Below the pieces are notes generated by a model that was not told where the DNA came from, did not search any database, and saw nothing but the letters and a program-made list of their open reading frames with translations. 64,000 nucleotides of DNA from Microthyrium microscopicum (Eukaryota; Ascomycota; Dothideomycetes; Microthyriales; Microthyriaceae): NCBI GenBank assembly GCA_010405405.1, contig MU004230.1, positions 703,744 through 767,743 on the forward strand. The letters are read 5' to 3'. A program made the translations under genes and the position numbers. Numbering within the stretch: position 1 is the stretch's first letter; each line of letters opens with the position of its first letter. This document shows positions 47,162 to 57,698 of the stretch, in pieces.

Positions 47162-48528
47162 TCAATTAGCAAATCGCTGTTCATAGTGGCCTTCTGGATC
47201 ATCGTCAAGCGACATGAAATTATCCTGTTGACTAAACGTTGATTGAGCCTTTGATATGACAGCCGCCTTTGAGCTGGCCTTGAGGGCAGCATCAAGACCA
47301 TCCAAGACCGATCCACCAACAGCGGGTGCTGTGGTATCTGCCTGCTGCTTGGCGGCTCGCTGCCGAAGCTGCCCAGCACGATCGATATGTGGAAGACGAC
47401 ATTTGCTTCCATTGGGGCAGGAGCCCGTGGCGGCATAGTCGGGGCACTCAAACACATGCCGATCTTTACAATCGGCGCCCATTTCACAGTAACCTAAGGT
47501 AGCAAAGTCCACACAGATGGGTGCATCGGGTCTAACTGTCATGTGAGTATAGCGACATGTAGCATTCGTGCAATTGTCCGAAAGGAAATATGTGCACAAA
47601 GGAACGCGGTGGGGGGATGGTTCGTGGGAAAGATCACAATATGGGCCTTTGGAGCAGAGTCCTTTGACCAATTGTTCCTTGCACATTGCAACCTTGGCCG
47701 GATCGTGGACAAAATGGCAGTGTTGTCCTTTACGACATTGACCTACGTATAAGTTAGTTTGTAAACCGGGAACGACGATATATTCAAGTCCAATCCACGG
47801 ATGGTATAGGGGATAAAAAGAATACCAGTCAAGCAAAAGTTCCGACAAAGGACTTTTTTCGGGCTATAGCCTGCGTTAGAATCCATAGATTTGATAGAAC
47901 ACCAGAATACTGACGCGGGTTGCGGAGGTGATGGTTTTCGAGGTGCTAAAGTTCCTAAATGTAAGACAGCAGGATCCAATATTCCAGGACGAATTCGCGT
48001 ACTGGAAGGACTATATGGTGGAGTCGTGCCTGTTTGTAATGAGATTGACTGATGTATTTTGACTGAGGCCAGGCACTGACCATTAATCGCTCCATTTCCC
48101 TTGGCGGCTTGATTTGTGTACACGGTTTTGTTGATGAGTTGCATCTTACTAGCATCATGTTTCGATATCCATTCCTGGCGATCTTGTTGCACCTCGAGTC
48201 CGCTTTGTGTATCATCAGAATCGATGTTGGTCTCGGTTGGTTCTCGTATTATTAATTGTCGATTGCGATAGGTGGGAGGACCATAGCGAGGGTAGACTCT
48301 ACCACCACGGACGCCGCGTCCTCGTGCTGGGTATGGTGCTTGCGTGAACGGATGCGATGTGCGATACTGCCCCCGACCACGACCAGCAAATTGTTGTGCT
48401 TGTCGTGCTGCGATGGCGTCTAGCGAGATTCGGTTAGCCAGAATCGTTGCGTAACAGCTATGTAGTGACGTACTTTCGAGGGCGCGCACTTTACGAGCCA
48501 TTTCAGCGGTAGACTCCGGGTCTGCCAT
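47162..48528 (-). CDS. Five-finger CCCH zinc-finger RNA-binding protein (ZC3H3/Red5-like)
   Basis: Four exons (48474-48528, 48081-48419, 47826-48029, 47162-47742) give 392 residues. Five CCCH fingers fill the C-terminal half: CRNFCLTGQCRKGQHCHFVH, CKEQLVKGLCSKGPYCDLSH, CTYFLSDNCTNATCRYTH, CVDFATLGYCEMGADCKDRH and CPDYAATGSCPNGSKCRLPH. The spacing is CX8CX5CX3H except for the third (CX7CX4CX3H). The five-finger layout matches metazoan ZC3H3 and fission-yeast Red5, which act in nuclear mRNA surveillance and polyadenylation; that role is inferred. The N-terminal half has a helix (LENAIAARQAQQF) and an Arg/Gly-rich segment (GRGRGQ, RGRGVRGGR). The first finger is completed by removing the 83-nt third intron; the other two introns (54 and 51 nt) are multiples of three and leave the frame open. 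The start ATG has a strong context (CACCATGG). Confidence 0.88.
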
Positions 48529-48950
48529 GGTGCTTGTCACAAGTTTCCTGTATGATTAGAGGTCAAGTCCGGCTTCTAGTGCTACGAAAGATTTTGGTGT
48601 GTAAGGGGAAATGAGAAAGAAGGATATAAGGATGAACAGAGGGAGGCCTAAAGTTCACGTATAGTTGTCGATGGAAGACGGAGGATAAAGTAACGGCGCG
48701 TTGTATGCGGCGGGTGAGAGATGGATGTTGGTGGCGATGGTTTGATTTCACGTTTGGCAGAGGTTAAGGGTGTAGGCCACGCTAGGCAGGGCCATGGACT
48801 TTAGCGCCTATCGTCGATGACTAAGCCATCAGCGTTACCTCGCAGTTCAATGTTCCTGAGCGCTCAAGCTTCAATAGATATGTATCATTCGCAGGACAGA
48901 TGATACCAATATAGCAAGCAGTGGAGCGCCAGTAGCTTCCGAATAAAGAA
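48529..48950. promoter_or_regulatory. Divergent promoter CCCH / TRAPP gene
   Basis: About 420 bp between opposite start codons. No gene is seen. Confidence 0.4.
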
Positions 48951-49441
48951 ATGTAAGCTACCAACTGCTTCTAACCCTCATTGCTTCTGACAACATCAGG
49001 GTTGTCTTCTCTCTCCTCGTCGTGAATAAGGCCGGCGGCCTTGTCTTCAATCGCGAATTCCATACCGGCTTAGCCACGTTGTCCTCCAACGACCTCCTCA
49101 TCCTAGCCGGCACTTTCCACGGTGTCCACGCGATCACAAGACAGCTTGCTCCGGCTCCTGTACAGCCTCCCAATACACCACAGAACTTTCCAGTCAGAGC
49201 ATCGGGCCTGGAGGTCCTGGAATCCTCACATTTTCGGCTCAACTGCTTCCAAACGATTACCGGGACGAAGTTCCTTCTCATCACAGAGCCAGCACAACCG
49301 AACGTCGAGATCATAATAAGAAGGGTTTACGAACTCTATGCCGACTTTGTTATGAAGAACCCCTTTTACACCGTGGAGATGCCGATTCGATGTCAGAAGT
49401 TTGACGCGGCGCTGGACCATTTCATCAAATCACGTCCTTGA
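48951..49441 (+). CDS. TRS23: TRAPP complex subunit Trs23 (TRAPPC4, sybindin-like)
   Basis: The protein (147 residues) tethers ER-derived and Golgi vesicles as a core TRAPP subunit acting with Rab1/Ypt1 exchange. Its longin-like fold is recognisable: MVVFSLLVVNKAGGLVFNREF at the start, then NDLLILAGTFHGVHAITRQL, FRLNCFQTITGTKFLLITEP and the final VYELYADFVMKNPFYTVEMPI. The start codon is split by a 47-nt intron: exon 1 contributes AT (48951-48952), the intron runs GTAAGC...CTAAC...CAG (48953-48999), and exon 2 begins with the G at 49000. No other ATG gives this N-terminus; the next in-frame Met is far downstream. Length agrees with the family. Confidence 0.92.
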
Positions 49442-49841
49442 ATGGCTTATGGGTTACGAGAACAAGATGATTATGATTAGAGGAAGATTCGCACTTAGAA
49501 TGCTCAAGAAATAGAGTGTCGGACCAAAAAGCATTTGAGTTGGGTTGAGGATTGATTGATCTCATTCCTTTTCAGCAGCGGCACCCAGCCAGCAGTCTGC
49601 TTCTTCATCATGAACTATCGAATGGACCGCGGATGATTCTGGAAAAGATGCAACTCGGGATATATCTTTTGTCTTCGAAGACAGCCTTGTTGCATGCTCA
49701 TATGGTCCCAAATGTACCACTTCATACCAATACACTTCATGTCCAACAATGTATGCATAGCGTGGGTGGTCATGTCGATTTGGCATTAGATATAGCGGAG
49801 CCGGCGTTGAATATAACGTGAAATCAAGGCATTTCCAACAT
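49442..49841. terminator. Convergent 3' region, Trs23 / LSM2
   Basis: Two genes end towards each other 400 bp apart. A 112-codon minus-strand frame (49562-49897) overlaps the LSM2 last exon and shows no domain; I treat it as chance. Confidence 0.45.
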
Positions 49842-50299
49842 TCATCCTTGCTTCGCTTTCGCTTGATTCTGCGCATGTTCTGTCTCTCGTTAGTCATAGA
49901 TCGGGTTCCAACCCCTAATGCTCCATACCTCGTCTCGTCGCATCCTCCAACAGCGCCGTATCCACCGCCGCCGCCGGCAAATGTACGTAGCGCACCACGC
50001 TACCTCTTATAAACACATTCTTAACCGAGCTCTATACAATCACACCATTAGCCTCATTCCAGCAATCCCCACATACGACGTACCAAGTGTGGGTATTTGA
50101 TTTCGTCCACCACTGTGATATCTTCGAGCTTAATGTTAAGGAACTGGTCCACGCTCTTTAGTGTTCCTTTTATGGAGACGTCGTTTTTGAGTTCGATGGT
50201 GACTTCATGGTCGACGAGAGTCTTGAAGAAGCTGGCGCGCAGTTAGTTAGACAATTCGACAATTGCTTTTGGATGGTGGTAGTACCTAAAGAACAGCAT
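49842..50299 (-). CDS. LSM2: LSM2, U6 snRNA-associated Sm-like protein
   Basis: Four small exons (50286-50299, 50084-50231, 49929-50031, 49842-49879) give 100 residues; no exon is long enough to stand out as an open frame. The product starts MLFFSFFKTLVDHEVTIELK, then Sm1 continues through NDVSIKGTLKSVDQFLNIKL and Sm2 through SVKNVFIRGSVVRYVHLP, ending EHAQNQAKAKQG. LSM2 sits in the LSM1-7 ring (mRNA decapping, cytoplasm) and the LSM2-8 ring (U6 snRNA stability, nucleus). The first coding exon is only 14 nt, ending in the second base of a Ser codon. All junctions are GT-AG and keep frame. It converges with Trs23. Confidence 0.95.
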
Positions 50300-50775
50300 C
50301 TTCGGTATTAGCTCGCGCGGGTATGTGGGAAAGTGTCGGGCGAGATGTCGTAGTTGATGAATTGATGGAGATCTGGGATGCTTGATGGTCTAGTGCGAGG
50401 TTTTTCCGATGGCAGGTGCTGCATCCCTGTTCAGCCTTGCGCCAAGACAAGGCTGAGCTGCCCCTGCGTTCACCTTGAAACTTAGCCAGCGCTTAAGCAT
50501 AATGCATGCACAGAGTGATGTGAATAAGTAGAGTTTATGTTAAGAGTTCGGAATGCAGAAATTCGTACAACTTGGTTTAATTAGAAGGGTATCTTGGCTA
50601 ATAGAAAAACAATCTACTAGGACTCAACTGATGAGTTATTTACACTACTTGCTCCACCACCACCTGCCAGACATGTCACGTAGACAAATGAAATTATATA
50701 AATCCAAAGAAGTGAAAACGCTGCAATGATCGTGAGCATGCAAATGACCGTGTTTCCCAATCTATGTTTGAATCC
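50300..50775. promoter_or_regulatory. LSM2 promoter / methyltransferase 3' flank
   Basis: Both neighbours are on the minus strand, so this is the promoter of LSM2 and the 3' end of the methyltransferase transcript. No gene is seen. Confidence 0.4.
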
Positions 50776-53310
50776 TTAGTAAGGCTTGCGAGCCCATCCG
50801 CTCAAGCACCGCCAGCTAGCGCCGGTGCGAGCTCCTTCTTCCAAAGCTCCAACGACGCCGTCGAGCAGCTTGTTGTCTTCTTTGCCAGACTCCTTGTGCA
50901 GCTTGAGCATCCATCGCTCCCATGCCCAGCTGCCGACCATGCCGGTGATATGGCTGGCGTCGGCAGTAGTGCCTTCACGCGAGGCCGAGTGCTGGCTCAT
51001 AGGCAAGATCAGCCATGCTCGGCGGATCTGGCCAAAGCCAGCCTTGCGGAGACGACGGAGCCACTCCTTGGTGGGTGTGGGGTCGTAGCCGCGGCTGCGG
51101 AGGCTGACGGAGAACTCAACGCTGAGAGCGGAACCACGTGGTCCACTGTTCATCAGGTCGGCGTCGAGGAGTGAGTACTCGATGTATCCACCGGGGCGGA
51201 GAACACGCATACATTCGCGCAGGCACAAGTCGTACTGGTCGGTGCGCTTGCCAGTTGGCTTGTCGAGCTTGAGGAGCGAGTAGACGTTGCGGGCAGAGAT
51301 GCAGTCAAAGTGGTTGTTGGGGAAGGGTAGGGTCCAGAGATTGGGGACGATAGTCTGCTTGTGATTCTTGGGAGTAGCAATGCTTTCATCAATGGGATAA
51401 TCGGCTGTGCAGACTGTATGGACGAGAGAGCTGGGGTACTCAAGAGCGACTTGCCATGACCAGTCGCAAGATGAGAGACCACCGAGGTCGAGAATGCGGG
51501 CATCCTTCTTGTGTTGGAAGACCTTGGCGGTTGGGCTGGTTAGGAGAGTTCCACCGTTGAGATACTTGGTAGCTTCAACGTTCCATGAAACAGGCTCAAG
51601 TTGTTGGAGGGCGCCTTGCTCGCGGACGGCATTGGCGATCTTAATCTTTTCAGAGTCATCCTCTTTGACACGCTCAAAGGGAGTAACCTCAAGGGCAGTG
51701 ACAGGTGTCTTGCCAACGGTGTACTTTCCCTCGAGTTGATTGACGTGACTAGTGAAGAGGCACTTGCGATCAAGGCGGAGTTTTTCTGTTCGAGTTTTGC
51801 GATGAACAAAGGCATCAGAAGGCTGCTTGTTGGATTGGATATGCTGAAATCCACGGAGAAGGAGAGTGTCCTTGGATGCAGCATCTGCAGACTCAGCTTC
51901 AGCCTCAGCCTCGCTGTACTCGGATTGATCTTGTGTTTCATCGTACGTTTCTTCCTCCTCTTCTTCTTCCTCGGAAATGTCTTCAACTTCAGAGCCAGAT
52001 CCTTGACCATTGAGCCAGAGAGCAGTACGATCGAGATTGATGGTGCTGACTTCACGTAGCTTCTTTTCATACTTGGCAGTATATGCAGGTCGCTCTTCAG
52101 GGAAAGCAGGTGAGGCAAGTGCTTGAAGCCCAGGTGTCCCGCAGCTCCATTGAGCAGGGACTCGACGAGCAGTGAGTGGGCCAGTAGGTGGGCCATTAGT
52201 CGCAAAAAAGTCCGATTCAGAGTCAGCTACTTGGATACGGAAATGTGGGGTTGGTAGCGGTGGTGGGATGTTTCGTGAAGAGTCGAAAGGCACACCATAA
52301 AAGTTTTCAGCGACTGATGTTGCTGGCACGGTGTCTTCTTCCTGTTGGGGTAGCCAAGCGTTACGAGCGTTTGGTTCCAGAGTTGAAAAGAAGCCGCCAG
52401 GGGATGGGATAGAGATGGCAGAAAGTTCGCCAGATTCCAGGTCGTCCAAGTCAACCGTTATTTCTGTTTTCAAGAAGTCTAACGATCGACCAGTTTCCAC
52501 CATTTCGGAAGCTTGCAGAAGGGTTCCAGCATCAGGATCGTTTTCATGTTCAGAGAGGCAATCCAAAGTCATCAATGAAGCGGGATGAAGCTGGACTGGG
52601 GCGCCCCATTCTTTGTTTTCATCGCCATTGTCGAGATCTGGAGTAGATGGGCAACTGAAACTGGCTACATCTTCAGAAGTATAGCTTTCGTCAAGAGACG
52701 GAGCATTACTTGTGGAAGAGTGTATTGAAGAACGCTTGTTGAGAAGTGATAGCTGGGCTTGTGGTACGGTGATATGGGGAGATAGAAGAGATGGGTTAAA
52801 TGGCTGAGGTTCACCAGCCTTCTGTAGCTTGTAGACCGAAGGCCAGGCACCTGGAGATGGGATATCCAAAGCCACGGATCTCCGCCTGTCCTTGGTATTG
52901 ATTGGGGAGAGAGGAGAGAGGGAGATCATCATAGGAATATCCTCTGCCTCTGCCTCGGACTCGTTATCAGATACATCATACAGGTCGTCAAATTCAGGCC
53001 GTGGGGCTTTGGTGAAATCACTTTGTCGAGGAGTAGCGAAATCATTCTGGTAGTGAGTTGGTGGCATTGGGAACTCCTGTGGCTCGTCTTCTATAAATGT
53101 GTTGCGGTTGACAGATAGGCTAGCCCGAGCCTGCGGGTTGTACGTCGTTGACGGAAGAGGCTGATATGTCTTTGCCTCTAAAGGTTGATATGTCTTTGCC
53201 TGTAAGGGTTGATATGTCGTTGCCTGTAGAGGTTGATATGTCGTTGCCGGAAGAGGTTGATATGTTGTTGCTGGGAGAGGCTCATAAGCCTTTGACGAAA
53301 GAGTGGCCAT
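50776..53310 (-). CDS. SAM-dependent methyltransferase-like protein with N-terminal repeats
   Basis: A single-exon frame of 844 residues. Residues 1-55 are about five to six copies of an octapeptide, YQPLPATT or close variants (encoded by 24-bp units). Residues 60-500 are acidic and Ser/Pro-rich, with a Glu run (EDISEEEEEEEETYDE). The C-terminal 250 residues form a class-I methyltransferase fold: motif I ARILDLGG, an acidic loop after CTADYPIDE, NLWTLPFPNNHFDCISARNV (motif II-like) and CMRVLRPGGYIEYSLLDADL. The domain resembles fungal UMTA/LaeA-like methyltransferases. The substrate is unknown. The glycine motif is short (DLGG rather than DxGxGxG), so SAM binding should be treated as likely, not certain. 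Confidence 0.8.
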   Translation of the reverse strand: MATLSSKAYEPLPATTYQPLPATTYQPLQATTYQPLQAKTYQPLEAKTYQPLPSTTYNPQARASLSVNRNTFIEDEPQEFPMPPTHYQNDFATPRQSDFTKAPRPEFDDLYDVSDNESEAEAEDIPMMISLSPLSPINTKDRRRSVALDIPSPGAWPSVYKLQKAGEPQPFNPSLLSPHITVPQAQLSLLNKRSSIHSSTSNAPSLDESYTSEDVASFSCPSTPDLDNGDENKEWGAPVQLHPASLMTLDCLSEHENDPDAGTLLQASEMVETGRSLDFLKTEITVDLDDLESGELSAISIPSPGGFFSTLEPNARNAWLPQQEEDTVPATSVAENFYGVPFDSSRNIPPPLPTPHFRIQVADSESDFFATNGPPTGPLTARRVPAQWSCGTPGLQALASPAFPEERPAYTAKYEKKLREVSTINLDRTALWLNGQGSGSEVEDISEEEEEEEETYDETQDQSEYSEAEAEAESADAASKDTLLLRGFQHIQSNKQPSDAFVHRKTRTEKLRLDRKCLFTSHVNQLEGKYTVGKTPVTALEVTPFERVKEDDSEKIKIANAVREQGALQQLEPVSWNVEATKYLNGGTLLTSPTAKVFQHKKDARILDLGGLSSCDWSWQVALEYPSSLVHTVCTADYPIDESIATPKNHKQTIVPNLWTLPFPNNHFDCISARNVYSLLKLDKPTGKRTDQYDLCLRECMRVLRPGGYIEYSLLDADLMNSGPRGSALSVEFSVSLRSRGYDPTPTKEWLRRLRKAGFGQIRRAWLILPMSQHSASREGTTADASHITGMVGSWAWERWMLKLHKESGKEDNKLLDGVVGALEEGARTGASWRCLSGWARKPY
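53159..53284 (-). repeat. 24-bp coding repeat, about five copies
   Basis: Tandem 24-bp units within the 5' end of the methyltransferase gene. They encode the octapeptide and keep frame, so length variation would not disrupt the protein. Confidence 0.85.
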
Positions 53311-54082
53311 TTCGATGTATTAGTTGCTGATAGGAATATTAAAAGTGATAACTTTGGAAAGACTGCTAACTGATCAACAGCTATTTGGGATATATCTAGA
53401 CGATAAAGATTGAAACGATTTCGATCAACGAAATCTCGCTGTACAGCACAAACTAGCAGAAAGAAAGGAATTGAAGGACTATCAAAAAGAGCCTCCTGTG
53501 TGGTAGGCGCCAGCTTAAGAAGGACATCTACAGCGCTTCGGTGGCGCATCTCGACGACCAGCCGACGTGGACATGGACCAAGTTTTGGCATGATCGATGC
53601 AGTTCCGTCGGGTCACGAAAGCCATTCCGTTCGCAGACAATCTTCACAGCGGTCGACGTTCGATTGGTCTTCGCGGCCTTCTTTCTCGCCGTACTTGGTG
53701 CAAGAAGCGCTGGTTGGCTGCAGAGTTGGAAGTACGCGCTGGTGGTGCGCCACAACTATTTGACAGGCATCCAATCATTCTTCAAGGCTCTTCAAGGGTG
53801 GATACTTTGGACCCATTTGCCAAGTGATTTGTGCTTGCATTTTGCTTGACTCGACCAATTCAGGGTCTTTTTGCTGAACTTTGGAGACGCTTTGTTCTGC
53901 AAATTTCACCTCTTTGACTCACAATCAGGGCTAAAGCTGGCAATATGGCGTTCAATAGAAGCAAATATCTGCGAATGTGGCAATTATCCTTCACATTTTG
54001 TGGAAAGTCGGATATCGAAGGATTCTGCGGCTTGCCAATGAACAGAGGCATCTGACCATACAGATGGAGGTGATTTTAACCT
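53311..54082. other. Methyltransferase promoter and flank of the transposon
   Basis: Upstream of the methyltransferase gene. Base composition is ordinary until the transposon boundary. Overlapping short frames only. A TTAA lies at 54076-54079, three bases from the transposon inverted repeat. Confidence 0.45.
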
Positions 54083-54182
54083 CATCCCTTCGCTTCTCAG
54101 CGCTAATAGGAGACCATCTTGGGCCGTAGCCACTTCGTTCCCTTTTAGGCTAGATTGCGCCTAATAGGAATGAATTGTACCT
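54083..54182. repeat. Left terminal inverted repeat
   Basis: The outer 18 bp match the right end perfectly in inverted form; further blocks to about 54182 match imperfectly. Confidence 0.85.
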
Positions 54183-56934
54183 CTCTCTTTAATCCCCCCT
54201 AATATATATCTTATAGTAGCCCTTAATAAAAAAATATATATCTTAAAGTTACTATTATATACTGCTATTTCTAAAATTTTAGTTTTAATTAGATATAAAT
54301 TAGTAGAGATAACTTATAGTAATAAACTTTAAGATTTTAAAATCTAAATAGCTCCTTAAGCTCTAATTTTTATATTTTTAAATCTTTAATATAAATCTTA
54401 GCGCTTATTATAAAAGAAACTAGCTTTACGTTTAGTATTATAACTTAGCTTATAGATAGGCCCTTACTACCTAAAATAGCTTATTCTACTCTTTATAACT
54501 AAACGAATACTATTATCTCTATTCTAAAAGAAAATAATAAAGAAATATAAACTACCTAAGTACTTAAAAATTTAGTAATTTACGCTCCCTTATTTAATAA
54601 TATTAATTTATAAGTACTTTATACTACTAAGAAGGATTAAAAGAATATTATTATAGGGCGCAAATAGGTAATATTTACTCTACTACTCTATAAAGACTAC
54701 TATAAGATATACGTTCTTTATAAGCCTTTTAAAATTACTAATCTCTTTATATATTTTACTAAAATATACTTTATTAATACTAGAAACTATCTTATTAATA
54801 TTAGATCGCTTCTAAAAGATTATGCTTTATAAGATTTTAAAAAACTATTTTAGCGCTTTAATATACTACTAATCTTTTTTAATAAGCTCTAGAAAGATAT
54901 AGACTTTAAGATAATTATAACTAATACTAATTTATATATTTAAGAATAACTACGTAATAATCCTATTTATTATACTTTAATTAAACCTATTTTAGCGCCT
55001 AAAATCTAAATATTCATTATACTATTAATTTATATAGGGGCTAAGCGCTTAGTAGATATTAATAGCATCTAGAAATTTAATAGCCTAAAATCTTGATATA
55101 GTATCTATATATTTATAAGCAAAACTTACTAGTAGTTTATTAAAAAATATATTTACTTAAGTCCTTTAGATTATAATAATTTAGATCTAACCTCTACATA
55201 AAAAAAAGAAGTAGTTTTTATAAAGGTAGAGCCTTTATTTTTAACTCTCTATACTTACTTTAAGGAAGCTATATACTTTACTAATTATATTACTATTAAT
55301 AAGATAATAATATAATTTAAGGGTAGATCTATAGCTATAATATAGCTAAAGAATAAACTAATTAATTATAAGTATAAAATACTAGGAATTACCTTTTAGG
55401 AATATCTTTAAAACTTTCTCTATACTATACCTAGTAGATTCTTAGTAACTAATAAGATATAAAATATTCCTACTTATAAGTATTCTTAAATATTTAAAAG
55501 CATAGATCCTAATTAGTATAAACTATTAAATTTAAGCTTATATATAGTTCTTTAGATAGTGCTTACTTTATTATTTAAAGAGCAAAAATAGTATATTTTT
55601 ATAAATAACTTCTTTAGTAATATATACCTATTTAAAATCCTATAAAATTATAATATTAGCGCTATAAGAACTACGCGTCCTACCTCTATAGAGTATCCTT
55701 TATAATATATAGATTTAAAGAAGATAGGAAATATATAGAATTAGAATAGAATTAAAGCTCTAATAGTTTATAGAATACTTAATATTATCTAGTATAATTA
55801 AGTACTTATTTAATTCTAAATGACCTATTTTAATACTAAAGAAACTAAAATTACTATACGCTATAAGCTTTACGCTAGTACTAAGAAAGATAAAGATTAG
55901 ATTTATTATATTTAGGATAATAAAGGTATTAAGAAGCTCTTATAGCTTACTATTACGATTCTATATAATTTATATATAGGTGTAATTAATTAGGCTAACT
56001 AGTAGCGCTTTTACTATACTTACTATTAAACTAGTAAGTAATTTTTATATTTTTTAATTTATAAGAACAATTTTATTATTTTAACTTTAATTACTTTAAA
56101 ACCTATACTATTTAATTTATCTTATTAAGATCTATCTCCTTATATAAGTTTTAGGTATTAAAAACTAGTTGCTAATTTTCTATTAGCTAATTAATATTAT
56201 TATTATAAACGCGTAGATTTTAGCTTTATAGATAATTTAGGTAGAGTACCCTAAAATTACTTAGAATAAGTATAACTATAATTACTATTTATACTTTAAT
56301 ATCTTTTATAATTATCTAATATAGTGTTTATACTTAAAAGTATTCTATTAAATACATAAAGTCTAGGAGATTATGTTAACCTTTAATTTATATAAAGATC
56401 TTATATTACTACTAGTAAGATAAATAATTAGCTTTAAATGCCTATATAGTAGTAAATTGCTACCTATAGTATAATTCTCTCTAGAACTCTACGTAATAAT
56501 ATATTTACTTTATAAAAGGCGCTAATATTACTAATACTATAGTTAGAAGAAGCTTATAGGTATAATATCTAATAAAGCTATAAGAATATACTTTTAATAT
56601 TCTAGATATAGAGATAGTTTACCTCTTTGCCTATAGTATTTCTATAAATATTATTAAGATTATAAGTGTTAAAATATCTAATATTTAAGGTTAACTACTA
56701 ACGATTTTAGTAGGAATAAGCTTAGATCCTAAAATATAGATTCTAAAGTAAGAACTTAGGGTAAGATCTATACGTAGTAGTAGAATAAGAGCCCTTAGTT
56801 TGTCTTTATAAATACTAAAATAACTATATCTAAAAGTAATTACTTAGGCGTTTATAGAGTAGGAATTTAAGAAGTACTTTATGTTAAATAGGACCTAGCA
56901 GAGCCCTAGCGGCTAAGCCCTAGCTAATCTAGAT

Positions 56935-57021
56935 CTACTAAAAAGGCATAATTCATTTCCTATTTAGGCCTTAGCGCGTAGCTACAACCGCCGAGAAGGT
57001 TTACTGAGAAGCGAAGGGATG
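56935..57021. repeat. Right terminal inverted repeat
   Basis: Inverted counterpart of the left end, with 18 bp perfect at 57004-57021 and partial matches inward. Confidence 0.85.
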
Positions 57022-57698
57022 GCCGCATGGGCGGCCAAGAATGGCCGTGTTGACGTGCAAGCCAGGCACAGCGAACCCAACAGGTCACGGCATCTCCAAG
57101 TCTGGCGCAGCAAAAATGAAATCTGCAATCATGGTAGGTTGGTGGGCTGTTTTGGCCAGCCGACTTTCACGACCCGGAAAGATTGGGTCGCTGAGTGTCC
57201 CTGGGATCAAAGACGCACGTAAAGAGCTCAACATTTGAGGCTGTCTTGCCTGCTTTGGCTAAATCCTTCGAGAATGGCTCGCGATGAGTGGTGCATTTGG
57301 TGTGTCTTTGTGTCTGTGTGCTTGCATTCAACTTGCGTCAAACCTCGCATGATGAATTCAGCCTTGGACTTGATGATTCGCTGAGAAATGTATGCAAAAA
57401 ACATAGATTTCTATGATTGGGATTTTGCGCAGTATGAGTCTCATGGTGAAAATTACTGTTTGGGCAATTTGGAAAAGTAAGAAGTGATCGCGTTGTGAAG
57501 CTTGAGGTTGACGGTCTGGGTTGAGTTGGCCTGACCTGCGACCTTTCCACTCATGACGACCGCCGCAAACGACAAATGATCACCAATGTTTGCCAAACGA
57601 CCTGTTTGACGGCCACCATGCAACTACTCCTTCTCATTTGTACATAATTACTACATCTCATCTTCTTTCTATCACACATCCCAACCACCATGTAAATC
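57022..57698. other. Intergenic beyond the transposon
   Basis: Base composition returns to normal within a few bases of the right repeat. A palindromic GGCCGCATGGGCGGCC sits at its left edge. No gene is seen; the last 100 bases are the promoter/leader of the next gene. Confidence 0.4.

Larger units (their letters stand above)
54083..57021 (+). mobile_element. Decayed piggyBac-type DNA transposon
   Basis: A 2.9 kb element bounded by an 18-bp perfect inverted repeat (CATCCCTTCGCTTCTCAG at 54083-54100, its complement at 57004-57021). The inverted repeats continue imperfectly for about 100 bp, sharing GCCTAA, AGGAA and GAATT blocks. The interior is extremely AT-rich. On the plus strand, one frame at 55298-56020 keeps three motifs of the DDE_Tnp_1_7 (piggyBac) domain: FKGRS...LKNK, FINNFFS with RTTRPTS, and YNLYIGVIN. 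Expected catalytic Asp codons read Asn and many codons read stop, all from C-to-T or G-to-A type changes, which points to RIP. A TTAA, the piggyBac target, lies next to the left end, but no matching TTAA is found on the right, so that end has changed. The copy is dead; the three motifs share one frame, so decay was mostly by substitution. Confidence 0.85.

Noticed and set aside
47860-47925. Extra intron in the CCCH gene between GTCAGT and GCAG
   Set aside because: The usable donors break frame or leave an intron under 40 nt; the continuous reading leads directly into the first zinc finger.
49562-49897. 111-codon minus-strand frame
   Set aside because: It overlaps the final exon of LSM2 in another frame and has no family resemblance.
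51601-52205. Long frames on both strands inside the methyltransferase gene
   Set aside because: They are shadows of the Glu-rich and Ser-rich coding region.
54183-56934. Possible mitochondrial DNA insert because of extreme AT content
   Set aside because: Terminal inverted repeats and three piggyBac transposase motifs in one frame explain the block better than organelle DNA.
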